Below are positions 1 through 9,867 of a stretch of 64,000 nt of DNA, in pieces. Source of the DNA: Nitrosomonas eutropha. GTDB lineage: Bacteria > Pseudomonadota > Gammaproteobacteria > Burkholderiales > Nitrosomonadaceae. The notes beneath the pieces are model-generated. The model saw nothing but the letters and a program-made list of their open reading frames with translations, did not search any database and was not told the origin of the DNA. The number at the start of each line of letters is the position of its first letter. Position 1 is the first letter of the stretch. The stretch lies in contig NZ_QICQ01000006.1 in assembly GCF_003201195.1 (NCBI RefSeq), forward strand, positions 1 through 64,000. Direction: 5' to 3'. A program made the translations under genes and the position numbers.

Positions 1-86
1 GTTGCCAATGAATGACTAGATATGCTGCTAGATTAAGTATTTGTGCGGGTTTGTTTGTTGACGGTGGGCATTAATTGCTATATCTT

Positions 87-177
87 TGGCGGAGAAGGCG
101 GGATTCGAACCCGCGGTACGGTATTACCGTACACACGCTTTCCAGGCGTGCACCTTCAGCCACTCGGTCACTTCTCC
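87..177 (-). tRNA. tRNA-Ser (anticodon GGA)
   Basis: Read on the minus strand, a 7-base acceptor stem (GGAGAAG paired with CTTCTCC) encloses a D arm, an anticodon stem CACGC/GCGTG with loop CTGGAAA (anticodon GGA), a long variable arm and a T arm with GGTTCGAATCC. The long variable arm is typical of class II serine tRNAs. The 3' CCA is encoded (87-89) after discriminator G at 90. It should read UCC and UCU codons. Confidence 0.97.
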
Positions 178-335
178 TTTTGATTTTCTTGCTTGGCGGG
201 CCGTAAAGGATAAACCAGATTGATACAGGGAGCAATAAGCGGTGTGTTTTATTTCTTTGGAGTGTTTACTAATGTTTGCGATATGACGAAAATGATGTGT
301 TTTCAGCCAGCACTGTAAAAAATAAGGAGGTCAAT

Positions 336-824
336 TTGAAGAAGATTTTTATATTTGCTTTGGGTTTTATTATGACGACTGCCATGGCCGATGGCGTTGA
401 TCAGCGCCAGATTTTACCTTTGAATGAAATGCAGCGCAATCATCTGCTGGGTGAAATGCGTATGCTACTAACCGGTACAGGTGCCATTCTAGAGGCGCTT
501 GCGCAGGATGACAGGGTGGCTGTCGCGCGTCATGCTCGTTCGCTTGGGGTGGAAATGCCGCATAAAATGGAAGGACATATGGATAAAATCCTGCCCGAAC
601 AGTTTATGCTGATGGGTATGAGCATGCATCAGGATTTTGACAGAATTGCACAGGATGCAGAATCCGGGAAGGATACCAAGCATACGTTGCAGCAATTGAG
701 CAAGGCGTTGGGACGGTGCACCGCATGTCATGCTATCTATCAAATTGGTACTGTCCAGCAATCCGGCGAGCAGGGTGCACAAGATGTTCATGGAAAACAT
801 GGGGCACATTCACATACTCGGTAG
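336..824 (+). CDS. Small periplasmic c-type cytochrome, cytochrome c'-like
   Basis: The 162-residue protein starts with a signal peptide (MKKIFIFALGFIMTTAMA, cleavage near residue 18). The mature part looks mainly helical and has one haem-attachment motif, CTACH, in its last third, as in class II cytochromes c' where haem is bound near the C-terminus of a four-helix bundle. The tail after the haem site is His-rich (DVHGKHGAHSHTR), which may bind metal. I chose the TTG at 336 because AAGGAGG at 324-330 sits 5 bases upstream; an in-frame ATG at 276 has no such site and would put 20 residues before the signal peptide. It converges with ubiD. The cytochrome call rests on one motif and overall shape; function is not assigned. 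Confidence 0.75.
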   Translation: MKKIFIFALGFIMTTAMADGVDQRQILPLNEMQRNHLLGEMRMLLTGTGAILEALAQDDRVAVARHARSLGVEMPHKMEGHMDKILPEQFMLMGMSMHQDFDRIAQDAESGKDTKHTLQQLSKALGRCTACHAIYQIGTVQQSGEQGAQDVHGKHGAHSHTR

Positions 825-882
825 ATTACAGTTTGCGCAGACCTGATTATGAAGTCCGACTACTTTTTCGGGGAGTGAAGGG

Positions 883-906
883 AGCTGTAGTTCCATCTCT
901 ACGGCT
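883..906. terminator. Possible bidirectional hairpin between convergent genes
   Basis: AGCTGTAG and CTACGGCT pair over 8 positions (one G-U) with an 8-base loop, in the 88-base gap between the 3' ends of the cytochrome gene and ubiD. No T-run follows on either strand, so this is a weak call. Confidence 0.3.
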
Positions 907-912
907 GAATGG

Positions 913-2376
913 TCAAAATAGCAATTGCTGCCAGAGGTGATCGACTCTGGCTTTGACGGCCGCATCCATTTCGATGACGCGACCCCATTCACGGGATGTT
1001 TCGCCTGGCCATTTGTTAGTGGCATCCAGTCCCATTTTGCTGCCGAGCCCGGATACAGGGCTGGCAAAATCAAGATAATCAATCGGAGTGTTCTCCACAA
1101 TCAGAGTGTCGCGTACCGGATCAACTCGAGTGGTTATCGCCCAGATGACTTCTTTCCAGTCGCGGATGTTGATATCGTCATCGGTCACGATGATGAACTT
1201 GGTGTACATGAACTGGCGCAGAAAACTCCAGATACCGAACATGACACGCTTGGCGTGGCCGGGATACTGTTTTTTCATACTGACTACGGCCAGCCGGTAA
1301 GAACAGCCTTCTGGTGGCAGGTAAAAATCGGTAATCTCGGTAAACTGTTTTTGCAACAATGGTACGAATACTTCATTGAGGGCGACGCCAAGAATGGCCG
1401 GTTCATCCGGTGGTTTGCCAGTGTAGGTGGAGTGGTAAATCGGATCGCGGCGCATGGTGATCCGTTCAATAGTAAACACTGGAAAGGTTTCCTGCTCGTT
1501 GTAATAGCCGGTGTGGTCGCCATAAGGCCCCTCCAATGCCGTTTCATTCGGGTAAATATAGCCTTCCAGCACAATTTCCGCGCTGGCGGGGACTTGCAGA
1601 TCATGCGTCAGACATTTGACGATTTCAGTTTTTGCGCCACGTAACAAGCCGGCAAACTGGTATTCGCTTAAACTATCGGGAACGGGGGTCACTGCACCGA
1701 GAATAGTTGCAGGATCAGCACCCAGCGCAACCGCAACAGGGTAGGGTTCCCCGGGATTGATCTGACAAAAATCACGGTAATCCAGCGCGCCACCGCGATG
1801 TGCCAGCCAGCGCATAATTACCTTGTTGGGAGCAATGACCTGTTGTCGATAAATTCCCAGATTTTGTCTGGATTTATGCGGGCCGCGTGTGACTGTAAGT
1901 CCCCAGGTAATCAGTGATGCCACATCGCCCGGCCAGCAGGTTTGAATGGGTAGTTTGCTCAGATCGACATCAGCGCCTTCCCACACTATTTCCTGGCAGG
2001 GAGCGCTGGCCAATTCCCGGGGAGGCATGTTGAGCACCTGCTTTAATATCGGCAGTTTGTCCCATGCATCGCGTAGCCCTTTTGGGGGTTCGGGTTCCTT
2101 GAGGTAAGCCAGTAGTTTTCCCACTTCACGCAAGGCAGAAACGGATGTCTGTCCCATGCCCAGCGCCACTCGTTCCGGGGTGCCAAACAGGTTACCCAAT
2201 ACTGGAATAGTATGCCCAGCCGGTCGTTCAAACAGCACTGCCGGACCGGCCTGTTTAAGCAGGCGATCACAGATTTCCGTCATTTCCAGATGGGGAGAAA
2301 CTTCAATGTCAACACGTTTCAATTCTCCACGAAGCTCAAGCTGTGCGAGAAAATCGCGTAGATCGTTATATTTCAT
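913..2376 (-). CDS. ubiD: UbiD, 3-octaprenyl-4-hydroxybenzoate decarboxylase
   Basis: This 487-residue protein has the full UbiD family length. Family enzymes use prenylated FMN to decarboxylate the polyprenyl-hydroxybenzoate ring in ubiquinone synthesis. Recognisable stretches include [18 protein letters not shown] near residues 174-191, [12 protein letters not shown] in the middle and [20 protein letters not shown] near the C-terminus. It is the third ubi gene of a minus-strand series ubiC-ubiA-ubiD; 92 bases separate it from ubiA. The flavin prenyltransferase UbiX that makes its cofactor is not in the window. Membrane-associated cytoplasmic enzyme. Confidence 0.96.
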   Translation of the reverse strand: MKYNDLRDFLAQLELRGELKRVDIEVSPHLEMTEICDRLLKQAGPAVLFERPAGHTIPVLGNLFGTPERVALGMGQTSVSALREVGKLLAYLKEPEPPKGLRDAWDKLPILKQVLNMPPRELASAPCQEIVWEGADVDLSKLPIQTCWPGDVASLITWGLTVTRGPHKSRQNLGIYRQQVIAPNKVIMRWLAHRGGALDYRDFCQINPGEPYPVAVALGADPATILGAVTPVPDSLSEYQFAGLLRGAKTEIVKCLTHDLQVPASAEIVLEGYIYPNETALEGPYGDHTGYYNEQETFPVFTIERITMRRDPIYHSTYTGKPPDEPAILGVALNEVFVPLLQKQFTEITDFYLPPEGCSYRLAVVSMKKQYPGHAKRVMFGIWSFLRQFMYTKFIIVTDDDINIRDWKEVIWAITTRVDPVRDTLIVENTPIDYLDFASPVSGLGSKMGLDATNKWPGETSREWGRVIEMDAAVKARVDHLWQQLLF

Positions 2377-2468
2377 AAAACAGATCCAGTTTTTGTGAAT
2401 GAATTAAACAGAGTACGCTGGTGCAGCGCAGCATTGAGCCAGATTCGTGGTGAGATTGGTTGATCAAC

Positions 2469-3329
2469 TCAAATCAGTGTATCCAGCAATATACCCGCGA
2501 ATATGACTGCTCCAACCCGGTTGTTATGCAAAAATGCCTGGAAACAACGGGCAGGTTCACGGTTGCGGATCATGGTGTATTGAACGATAACCAGGCCCAA
2601 TGCCACCAGTAAGGCGCCATAAAACCAGATACCGCGCTGCAGCAATATTCCCGCATAAGTCAGAATACTCAGGAAGGTAATGTGGCACAGCAGAATACCC
2701 GCCACATCAAACCGTCCAAACGTAATGGCAGAAGTTTTGATGCCAATTTTTAGATCGTCTGCCAGATCTACCAGTGCATATTCGGTGTCGTAAGCAATAA
2801 CCCAGAACAGATTGGCCAATACCAGTAGCCACGCAAGCGGTGGAACAGTTCCCGTTTGTGCCGCAAATGCCATGGGAATGCCAAAGCTGAACGCTATGCC
2901 GAGGTACGCTTGAGGCATGGCAAAAAAGCGTTTGGTAAACGGATAGGAGATGGCAAGGAGCAGGGCGGGTACGGATAGCAGGATTGTCAGGAGATTGAGC
3001 GGTAGAATTAGTAAAAAGGCGCACAAACTTAGCCCAGCAGCAACTAGCAGCGCTTCGCGAGAGCTGATGATGCCAGTTGCCAGTGGGCGGTTACGGGTTC
3101 GAGAAACATGAGGATCGATCTTTCGATCGGCAAAATCATTGATAGCACAACCAGCAGAGCGCATCAGGATCGTGCCGAGCACAAAGATTACCAGAATCAT
3201 TGGATCCGGCATACCATCGGCTGCTAGCCACAGCCCCCACAATGTTGGCCACAGCAGTAGCAGGATGCCAATTGGTTTATCCAGCCGGGTCAGCCTGGCG
3301 TATGCAGAAAATCGTTCACTGAAAGTCAT
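2469..3329 (-). CDS. ubiA: UbiA, 4-hydroxybenzoate polyprenyltransferase
   Basis: This 286-residue integral membrane protein attaches the polyprenyl chain to 4-hydroxybenzoate, the product of UbiC, in the inner membrane. It shows both aspartate-rich motifs of the family: NDFADRKID at residues 64-72 and [12 protein letters not shown] at 181-192, which bind magnesium and the prenyl diphosphate. Several hydrophobic helices fill the rest. It lies 78 bases downstream of ubiC and upstream of ubiD, so the three genes probably form one transcription unit acting in sequence. Confidence 0.97.
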   Translation of the reverse strand: MTFSERFSAYARLTRLDKPIGILLLLWPTLWGLWLAADGMPDPMILVIFVLGTILMRSAGCAINDFADRKIDPHVSRTRNRPLATGIISSREALLVAAGLSLCAFLLILPLNLLTILLSVPALLLAISYPFTKRFFAMPQAYLGIAFSFGIPMAFAAQTGTVPPLAWLLVLANLFWVIAYDTEYALVDLADDLKIGIKTSAITFGRFDVAGILLCHITFLSILTYAGILLQRGIWFYGALLVALGLVIVQYTMIRNREPARCFQAFLHNNRVGAVIFAGILLDTLI

Positions 3330-3407
3330 ATTATAAAAGTCATAAAAACCAGGTCAGTAAAGTATTCCAGCCTGTTTGAGCCGGCCGGGATAGAGTATTT
3401 TATCGAT

Positions 3408-3944
3408 TTATAGTTGGTGGATTGCAGGCAGAAATACTTCTGTAACGAGTATCGGCTGCCGCAATAGGATAAATAACGAGCGCCTTGCCCAGAGATTGAT
3501 TGGGCGCATCTGCAGTTGTTTGCAGGCACGCTCGAATAATGGGTGGTGCGGTTTCAGTTTCTTGAAGGCAAGAGGAGTGCGCTGTATTAGCGGGTTGGTA
3601 AACAACATAGTGCCCAATGATCGATTACCCAAACGGCTTAACCCGCGCCATGCTCCTCGTAAATGTTCTTTTTTAACGATCGAATGGGCAAATACAACCG
3701 GTGTTTCATTACAACGCAGGTAAACTTCCCGTACCAATACCTGATTTTGTCTGCGCAGATTCATGACTTCCAGTTCGTCGATGCATGCCGTTGCCAGTGT
3801 CTGAAAAACAGGTTCAACACGGAAATGCTCACAATGTGCCTGAAGCAGGCGAGTGAGGGATTCCTGGTGCATCAGCCACCAGCGGAGATTAACAGGAGCG
3901 GAAACAGGGACAGGATGCCACGCCAGAGGCGGGTTGGCCTTCAT
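3408..3944 (-). CDS. ubiC: UbiC, chorismate lyase
   Basis: This 178-residue cytoplasmic enzyme converts chorismate to 4-hydroxybenzoate and pyruvate, the first committed step of ubiquinone synthesis. The family signature is visible as VLVREVYLRCNETPVVFAHS near residues 69-88, with the substrate-binding Arg, and the C-terminal TEVFLP carries the conserved Glu. Length fits the family. It is followed by ubiA and ubiD, and preceded by a PilG-like regulator 67 bases upstream. Confidence 0.95.
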   Translation of the reverse strand: MKANPPLAWHPVPVSAPVNLRWWLMHQESLTRLLQAHCEHFRVEPVFQTLATACIDELEVMNLRRQNQVLVREVYLRCNETPVVFAHSIVKKEHLRGAWRGLSRLGNRSLGTMLFTNPLIQRTPLAFKKLKPHHPLFERACKQLQMRPINLWARRSLFILLRQPILVTEVFLPAIHQL

Positions 3945-4011
3945 TACGACAAGAGTATGGAAAACGGGGAAACCAGTTGTAGCATAAGTCTATAAAAATC
4001 AGAATCCAGGA

Positions 4012-4419
4012 TCAGGCTGGTACTCTATTTTTTGATGTATGTTTCCGGACTGTGTCGAGCAGTGCTTCTTTAGTAAACGGCTTGGTAAGGTATTCGTCAG
4101 AGCCGACCATTCTGCCGCGCGCCCTGTCGAATAATCCACTTTTGCTGGATAGCATGATAACCGGCACGGATTGATATCTGGGGTTTTTCTTGATCAGCAT
4201 GCAAGCCTGGTAACCATCCAGTCGTGGCATAACAATATCCAGAAAGATGATATCTGGTTGATAATCAATAACCTTGGCCATTGCATCAAATCCATCTGTA
4301 GCCAGGATTACTTCGCAACCTGAATGCGCAAGAAAAATTTCAGCGCTCCGACGAATGGTGTTGCTGTCATCAACCACCATCACTTTGATACCTGCTAGAT
4401 CATTTTCCATTTCAGTCAC
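4012..4419 (-). CDS. Single-domain response regulator, PilG-like
   Basis: This 135-residue protein is a lone receiver domain: acidic pair D17-D18, phospho-acceptor D61 in FLDIVMP, switch Ser near 91 and Lys113 in YLTKPF. Single receivers of this type (PilG) act downstream of a ChpA/PilJ pathway in type IV pilus motility. The matching receptor and kinase genes are in this window at 36595 and 38732, so it is a good candidate partner; this is inference. The start is GTG at 4419, because GGAG lies 5 bases upstream; the ATG at 4410 would be 14 bases away. A good promoter sits at 4521-4550. PilH is the main alternative identity. Confidence 0.88.
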   Translation of the reverse strand: MTEMENDLAGIKVMVVDDSNTIRRSAEIFLAHSGCEVILATDGFDAMAKVIDYQPDIIFLDIVMPRLDGYQACMLIKKNPRYQSVPVIMLSSKSGLFDRARGRMVGSDEYLTKPFTKEALLDTVRKHTSKNRVPA

Positions 4420-4520
4420 AATTTCTCCCTGTTTTCAAGGTCTCTCGCAAGGTTTTCATTTTGTATGCCAGAGCTCGTTCTTGTCCAACTTTCCTTTTAA
4501 CTACAGGCTTATTTTTCCTT

Positions 4521-4550
4521 ATTATAATAACGCATTATCGGTTGCTTCAA
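4521..4550 (-). promoter_or_regulatory. Sigma-70-type promoter for the PilG-like regulator
   Basis: On the minus strand TTGAAG (4545-4550) and a perfect TATAAT (4521-4526) are separated by 18 bases. Transcription would begin about 95 bases before the GTG start at 4419. It may also drive the following ubiCAD genes. Confidence 0.6.
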
Positions 4551-4574
4551 TTCGGTCTGAATATTCTGTCAGCC

Positions 4575-6032
4575 TTATTTCCGCCAGAAGGCGGGGGTGA
4601 AAACAATCATCAGCGTATAAAATTCCAATCTGCCCAGAAACATGGCAAAACTGCACAGCCAGATTTGAAAATCATTCAATGAAGCATAGTTCATAGATGG
4701 CCCGATTTTCCCCAACCCTGCTCCTAGATTATTCAGACAGGCAACAGCGGCCGAGAAAGCAGTAATTTCGTCTAGGCCGCTCAGTGTAAGTGCCAGTGTC
4801 ATCAGCACGATGCTGGTCAGATAGACGAATAAAAATGCCAGGATGGCAAAAATAATTTCATTGGCGACAATGTTTTTACCAATTTTAACCAGAGAAACTG
4901 CGCGTGGATGCATAATGATAATCATTTCACGAAAGAACTGCTGAAACAGGATGCGCGCACGGATCATTTTGATACCACCGCCAGTCGAGCCTGAGGATGT
5001 GCAGAAGCCGGATAGAAATAGCATCCAGAGCGGAGCGAAAATTGGCCAGAGGGCATAATCAGTGTTGCTGTAGCCAGTGGTTGTGGCAACGGAGACCACA
5101 TTGAAAGCAGCATAACGTAGAGCAACCAGGGGGTCCGTGTAAATACCTTTGGTCCAGAGAAAACCGGTTATGCCGATGCAGCTGCTTAGCGTGATCAAGA
5201 TATACAGTTTTGCTTCCGGGTCAGCGCGGTAAGCGGAAAAATTTCTGGCACGCCAGGCAACAAAGTGTGCTGAGAAATTGATGCCGGCAATCAGCATGAA
5301 CAGTATTGCAATGGCTTCGATCAATGGAGAATCCCAGTATCCGTAACTGGCATCATGGGTAGAAAATCCCCCTAGGCCTAGTGTGCTCAGAGCGTGAGCA
5401 ATGGCATCGAGAGTGGTCATTCCAGCCAGCCAGTAGGCAATTGTGCAGGCAACAGTCAAAGCAGCGTAGATCAGCCATAAGCGCTTGGCTGTTTCCGCGA
5501 TTCTGGGTGTCAGTCGGGATTCCTTGATTGGCCCGGGGATTTCTGCACTAAAAAGCTTCCTTCCCCCGACACCGAGCATGGGTAGAATCGCTACTGCCAG
5601 TACGATTAGTCCCATCCCGCCTATCCAAGCCATGAGACAGCGCCAAAGGTTAATAGCGTATGGAAATTCATCAAGCCCCATCAATACTGTTGCGCCGGTT
5701 GAAGTCAGGCCGGAAGCAGCTTCAAAATATGACTTGGCAACGCCGAGTTCTGGAAAGTAAAAGAACAAGGGAAGCATTCCGAACACAGGTAGTGACAGCC
5801 AGACCAGTACAACCAGCAGAAATCCGTCCCGAATCTGCAACTCACGTTTAAACTGGTATGTCAGCAGCCATATTGTTACGCCACATCCCAGTGTGATGAA
5901 TAAAGTTTCGAGAAAGACAGGCAATGATCCATCTTTCATCCAGTAGGCAACGCCACAGGGAATCAGCAAAACCAGCCCGAACATTAGTATTACCCTGCTC
6001 AGGATATTGGCTACCGCAAGGAAGTGATTCAC
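4575..6032 (-). CDS. trkH: TrkH, potassium uptake channel subunit
   Basis: The 485-residue hydrophobic protein has the length and multi-pass layout of TrkH, which forms the K+-conducting subunit of the Trk system in the inner membrane. Filter-like Thr/Gly stretches are visible, for example ASGLTSTGATVLMG near residue 110, LSTLGLGGFST near 220, VVSVATTTGYS near 315 and ACLNNLGAGLG near 435. It follows trkA with 23 bases between them, so channel and gating subunit are probably co-transcribed. Confidence 0.96.
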   Translation of the reverse strand: MNHFLAVANILSRVILMFGLVLLIPCGVAYWMKDGSLPVFLETLFITLGCGVTIWLLTYQFKRELQIRDGFLLVVLVWLSLPVFGMLPLFFYFPELGVAKSYFEAASGLTSTGATVLMGLDEFPYAINLWRCLMAWIGGMGLIVLAVAILPMLGVGGRKLFSAEIPGPIKESRLTPRIAETAKRLWLIYAALTVACTIAYWLAGMTTLDAIAHALSTLGLGGFSTHDASYGYWDSPLIEAIAILFMLIAGINFSAHFVAWRARNFSAYRADPEAKLYILITLSSCIGITGFLWTKGIYTDPLVALRYAAFNVVSVATTTGYSNTDYALWPIFAPLWMLFLSGFCTSSGSTGGGIKMIRARILFQQFFREMIIIMHPRAVSLVKIGKNIVANEIIFAILAFLFVYLTSIVLMTLALTLSGLDEITAFSAAVACLNNLGAGLGKIGPSMNYASLNDFQIWLCSFAMFLGRLEFYTLMIVFTPAFWRK

Positions 6033-6055
6033 AGGAAATATTTCATAGTATGCGA

Positions 6056-7504
6056 TTACAAAAAACCAACATTGACCTGAAACAATTTTTCAACCTGTCG
6101 CACCATTTTTTTATTGACGACAAATAGAATGACGTGATCGTCCTGCTCGATCACCGTATCATGATGTGTGATGATCACCGTAGCCTGATTCCATTGATCA
6201 GAAACGCTATTTTCTTCTATTTCAGATAATTTTTGGTGATAAACATCCCTAGGTGGTAGGCCGCGTACGATGGCACCAATGGTGGTTCCTCTGGGTAATT
6301 TGATCTCTTCGATTTTGCGGCCAACTATCCGAGAAGAACTAGCATCGCCGTGAGCTACCAGCTCCAGAGCTTCTGCTGCACCGCGCCGCAGGCTATGCAC
6401 CACCGCTACATCCCCCTGGCGAACGTAAGCCAGCAGTGAACCGATCGTGACCTGTGCGGGTGAAATGGCAATATCGATTCCGCTACCTTGCATCAAATCC
6501 ACATAAATACTGCGGTTGATCAGTGCAATTACCTTGCGTGCTCCTTTTCGTTTGGCCATCAGGGCAGCCATGATATTGTTTTCCTCGCTATCGGTCAGCG
6601 CGCAGAAAATATCCATTTCGCTGATATTTTCACTTTCCAATAATTCTTCGTCGGTAACATCGCCATGCAGAATCAGTACGTTATGCAGGCTTTGAGTCAG
6701 TGATTCACATACTTTGATATCCCGTTCGATAATCCGTACCTGATGGGACTGTTGCAATACTTCAGCCAGACGTCGGCCGATTCTGCCACCACCAGCAATC
6801 ATCACTCGTCTGACAGGTTTATCCATGCGGCGCAATTCATTCATGACAGCCCGAATATCACGAGAAGAGGCGATGAAAAATACTTCATCTCCTTCTTCGA
6901 CGATGGTGCTGCCCTCGGGGATAATCGAGTGGTTGTGGCGAAAAATTGCTGCGACGCGAGTTTCCAGATTTGGGACATGCTGGCGTAGTTCTTTCAGATG
7001 ACGCCCGATCAGCGGCCCTCCGCGAACAGCCTTTACCGCGACCAGGCTGACTTTGCCAGAGGCAAAATCCAGTACTTGTAATGCGCCCGGGAATTCGATC
7101 AGCTTCTCTATGTATTGGGTCAGGATTCGTTCCGGACAAATTGCAAAATCGACACAAAAATTTTCCTTCGAGAATATATCCGGGTGATCCAGATAATCGG
7201 TGGTCCGGATGCGGGCTATCCGGGTGGGTGTATTAAACAGGCTGGCGGCCAGCTTGCATGCAACCAGGTTGGTTTCATCACTGCCGGTAAGTGCCAACAT
7301 CATGTCGGCGTCTTCCATGCCTGCCTGGATCATGACGTTAGGGTGAGAGGCGCTGCCGATGACCGTGCGTAAATCTAGTCGCTCCTGCAGCGGCGTGAGA
7401 CTGCTTCTTGCCTGATCGACGACGGTTATATCATTAGATTCGCTGACCAGACTTTCAGCTACGGTTGATCCGACTCGACCTGCTCCCAGAATAACGATTT
7501 TCAC
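6056..7504 (-). CDS. trkA: TrkA, NAD-binding regulator of Trk potassium uptake
   Basis: This 482-residue peripheral protein gates TrkH in response to nucleotide binding. It has the duplicated layout: Rossmann motif LGAGRVGSTVAESL at the N-terminus, TrkA-C domain, second Rossmann motif GGGRIGRRLAEVL near residue 240, second TrkA-C domain. Compared with my recollection of the E. coli protein (about 458 residues) it carries about 25 extra residues in the last TrkA-C domain, between IVRG and the VIITHHDT segment. Start is GTG at 7504 with no strong ribosome site. The 266 bases upstream hold no gene I can support. Confidence 0.96.
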   Translation of the reverse strand: MKIVILGAGRVGSTVAESLVSESNDITVVDQARSSLTPLQERLDLRTVIGSASHPNVMIQAGMEDADMMLALTGSDETNLVACKLAASLFNTPTRIARIRTTDYLDHPDIFSKENFCVDFAICPERILTQYIEKLIEFPGALQVLDFASGKVSLVAVKAVRGGPLIGRHLKELRQHVPNLETRVAAIFRHNHSIIPEGSTIVEEGDEVFFIASSRDIRAVMNELRRMDKPVRRVMIAGGGRIGRRLAEVLQQSHQVRIIERDIKVCESLTQSLHNVLILHGDVTDEELLESENISEMDIFCALTDSEENNIMAALMAKRKGARKVIALINRSIYVDLMQGSGIDIAISPAQVTIGSLLAYVRQGDVAVVHSLRRGAAEALELVAHGDASSSRIVGRKIEEIKLPRGTTIGAIVRGLPPRDVYHQKLSEIEENSVSDQWNQATVIITHHDTVIEQDDHVILFVVNKKMVRQVEKLFQVNVGFL

Positions 7505-7770
7505 TAGAGATGCCTGCTTTCACAAGTCGATAACATTTGATACTGCCTGTATTTCGGCTCATGGTGGATCATGGAGCGGAAGATTGCATGGTTGGTTGGT
7601 AAGTAAAAACTGCGTCATGTTATATCATCCCTACCCCAAATCCAAGAAAGGGAAGAGCCGGGGTTATGCACGGTATAAATATAGAGACGCTGTGTCTTAT
7701 CTTTTTCAGCAGATATATGATCTGACTGGTGTAGTTTTTTTGTTTGTATTGAAAAAGGGATTGCCGAAAT

Positions 7771-9045
7771 TCAGTAATGCAACCATTTCAGGGAAGCAAC
7801 ACGCCGCTCGATTTCATCCATGATTTTGTGATATCTGGGATCATTGATGGCTCCAAAGCGGGCTTTAAAAGTACTTTCAGACATGTGTTCAGGCAAGTCG
7901 GACCACTGGGGAATGAGATCATCATCACGAATTCCGGACAGGATTATATTGCGCATTCTGCGTGCAGAATCCTGACTGGCCATGGCTTTTTCAGCAAAGC
8001 GCGTACCAGAGCGATCTGCAATGAGGTCGTTAAAAGAGAATCCACTACTGGAACGTGCGTCTTCCAGCTCCTTGTATAAACCAATTGCATTGGACAGTAT
8101 CGTGTCCGAATAGGCGGTAATGACAGCAGAAGCCATGAAGTGCATGGCAAGATCACTGCGCCCGTCCAGCGTGATATTGATTTTGACCGGATTCGGCCAA
8201 TTGGCAGCTTCCGGAATAATCAACTTGAACGGAACATGTATAACATGGAATGCTGTTACCAGTATTGCAGCCCGAAATTCCTCCAGCACGTTTTCATGTG
8301 GTGCATGGCGGATGGTTTCTCGCATGATGAGTGCCAGTATTTCAGACAATGGGATCGGTTGTGAAACCTGTCGGCGGTTCTTTTCATTGAGAAAAAGGTG
8401 ATAGCGCAGTAATCTGTTCAGTGCTTGTTGATCGAAAAAAGGGAGATTGATTAATGAATGGCTGGTATTGTTAATACCCCATCCCTTCCAGTAATAGGTG
8501 ATGATTACCTCGTTGCGGGATAACTGCAGTTTTCTGAAGGCATCTACTCCGGCGCGTATGTCGGGGTTGGTGATTTGCAGCCATGTCAGAAATTTTTCAA
8601 ACAGCAAGTTGGCAAATACGCCCGGGATATACAGATTTCCAATCTTGATCGAGCTGAATTCAGGAAGGCCGTTTATTTCAGTCAACGTGGCCCGTAGGTT
8701 TAAATAACCATCCATTATTTCCGACGGGATTGGCAGGCTTAATTGAACCTGTGCAGTTTTGTCATGCACCGTGATTTGTGCATACCCTCGTCCGAGATGG
8801 TAAGCCAAATAGTTCAGTGCATTATCGATATCATCCGGCAGAATTCTAATTGTAGCGGATGTGCCGGGAAGTACCTGGTAGCGATGGGTATCAAGAATAC
8901 TTTTCGCACGTGCAATTTGTTCTGGTGTGATAGAGATTTCTCTCGCTATCTTCGGTCGGGTATCGACAGCCAGATAAATGGCTCCCGCGAGAATGGTAAT
9001 AAGAACCAGCAAACTGATCCCTGTCAGATTGAGTAATTTCCGCAT
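7771..9045 (-). CDS. Unrecognised membrane-anchored periplasmic protein
   Basis: I do not recognise a family. The 424-residue product begins with a hydrophobic segment (LLNLTGISLLVLITILAG) that should act as an uncleaved signal anchor, leaving about 400 residues in the periplasm. The rest is a mix of helical and strand-like stretches with no catalytic motif or Cys pair that I can name. The ATG at 9045 is chosen as start; a TTG at 9054 would add three residues, and neither has a clear ribosome site. It lies 123 bases downstream of the slp-like gene, on the same strand. Composition matches the neighbours, so it appears resident rather than acquired. Confidence 0.75.
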   Translation of the reverse strand: MRKLLNLTGISLLVLITILAGAIYLAVDTRPKIAREISITPEQIARAKSILDTHRYQVLPGTSATIRILPDDIDNALNYLAYHLGRGYAQITVHDKTAQVQLSLPIPSEIMDGYLNLRATLTEINGLPEFSSIKIGNLYIPGVFANLLFEKFLTWLQITNPDIRAGVDAFRKLQLSRNEVIITYYWKGWGINNTSHSLINLPFFDQQALNRLLRYHLFLNEKNRRQVSQPIPLSEILALIMRETIRHAPHENVLEEFRAAILVTAFHVIHVPFKLIIPEAANWPNPVKINITLDGRSDLAMHFMASAVITAYSDTILSNAIGLYKELEDARSSSGFSFNDLIADRSGTRFAEKAMASQDSARRMRNIILSGIRDDDLIPQWSDLPEHMSESTFKARFGAINDPRYHKIMDEIERRVASLKWLHY

Positions 9046-9177
9046 ACAGATCAATGTGGTTTTATATCAGATCGAATACAATCCGGCTACCATCTGGCGA
9101 TTGGTCTTTGTCACTTCCAGTCTGATATGGCTTATATTGATGCTCACCGAGATGAATGGAGCAAGAATAGCGTGGTA

Positions 9178-9735
9178 TTACCACCATAATCTGTAGGGTC
9201 TGTAATAGCCGTTGTAGAAAGAGGGATACCCGTAATAGCCGGGATAAGGTCCGTAACGGTATCTGCTGTTCCAGTACATATTATCTTCCCGATAAGCCTG
9301 CGACCAGAGATGGATGGCCTTGGCTGTAATGAGCGGGATATGTATGGTTTTGTTTCCAACTGTGCGCTCAATACCCCCCTTTACTGATCCGGTGATAGTC
9401 ACTTCCGCTCCTTTGACAAAAATTGCCGGGTCCAGGAATTCACTGGTTTCGACAGCAAAACGCCCTTCTCCGAGTTTGTTGGTTTGTGGGTATCCATTAC
9501 GATCAAGTGGATAAAAAAGTACCTGCATCAGGCTGGAATCGGCTTCATTTTCCACTTCAATAACTGTGCCTCCCCAGCGGATCGGAGCATTCTTATAGGT
9601 ATCAATGCTTTGATTGATCAGTTGATAGGGGATGTCTGTAGCCGCAAAATTTCTGATATCCGTCGGCATGCTGGTGCATGCACCTAGGAAGAGCAGGCTG
9701 CAAAGCAGGAGGCGAAACGGGATTGAGGGTTTCAT
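9178..9735 (-). CDS. Slp family outer-membrane lipoprotein
   Basis: The 185-residue precursor has a lipoprotein signal with lipobox LGAC; Cys at residue 20 would be acylated. The following region (TDIPYQLINQSIDTYK, then IRWGGTVIEVENEADSS) matches the Slp/YeaY family pattern of outer-membrane lipoproteins linked to starvation and envelope stress. The C-terminus is rich in Tyr, Gly and Pro (RYRYGPYPGYYGYPSFYNGY), an unusual low-complexity tail. It is divergent from minC. Confidence 0.88.
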   Translation of the reverse strand: MKPSIPFRLLLCSLLFLGACTSMPTDIRNFAATDIPYQLINQSIDTYKNAPIRWGGTVIEVENEADSSLMQVLFYPLDRNGYPQTNKLGEGRFAVETSEFLDPAIFVKGAEVTITGSVKGGIERTVGNKTIHIPLITAKAIHLWSQAYREDNMYWNSRYRYGPYPGYYGYPSFYNGYYRPYRLWW

Positions 9736-9867
9736 ATTTTTCTTGGCTGATGAGTAATAAGCTTTGATTTAGACAAACCCTCTGTAGCAAGATTCGTGCG
9801 GCTATCTTTCCGCATTACATTGTTTTGTTCAGACTGTAAGTAATTTGTCGGATATCTGATCAAACCA

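Noticed and set aside
925..1644. Long plus-strand reading frame (239 codons) opposite ubiD
   Set aside because: Lies wholly antisense to a well-conserved ubiD; no recognisable product.
7584..7823. 79-codon plus-strand frame between trkA and the unknown gene
   Set aside because: No ribosome site, odd composition, and it overlaps the 3' end of the gene at 7771.
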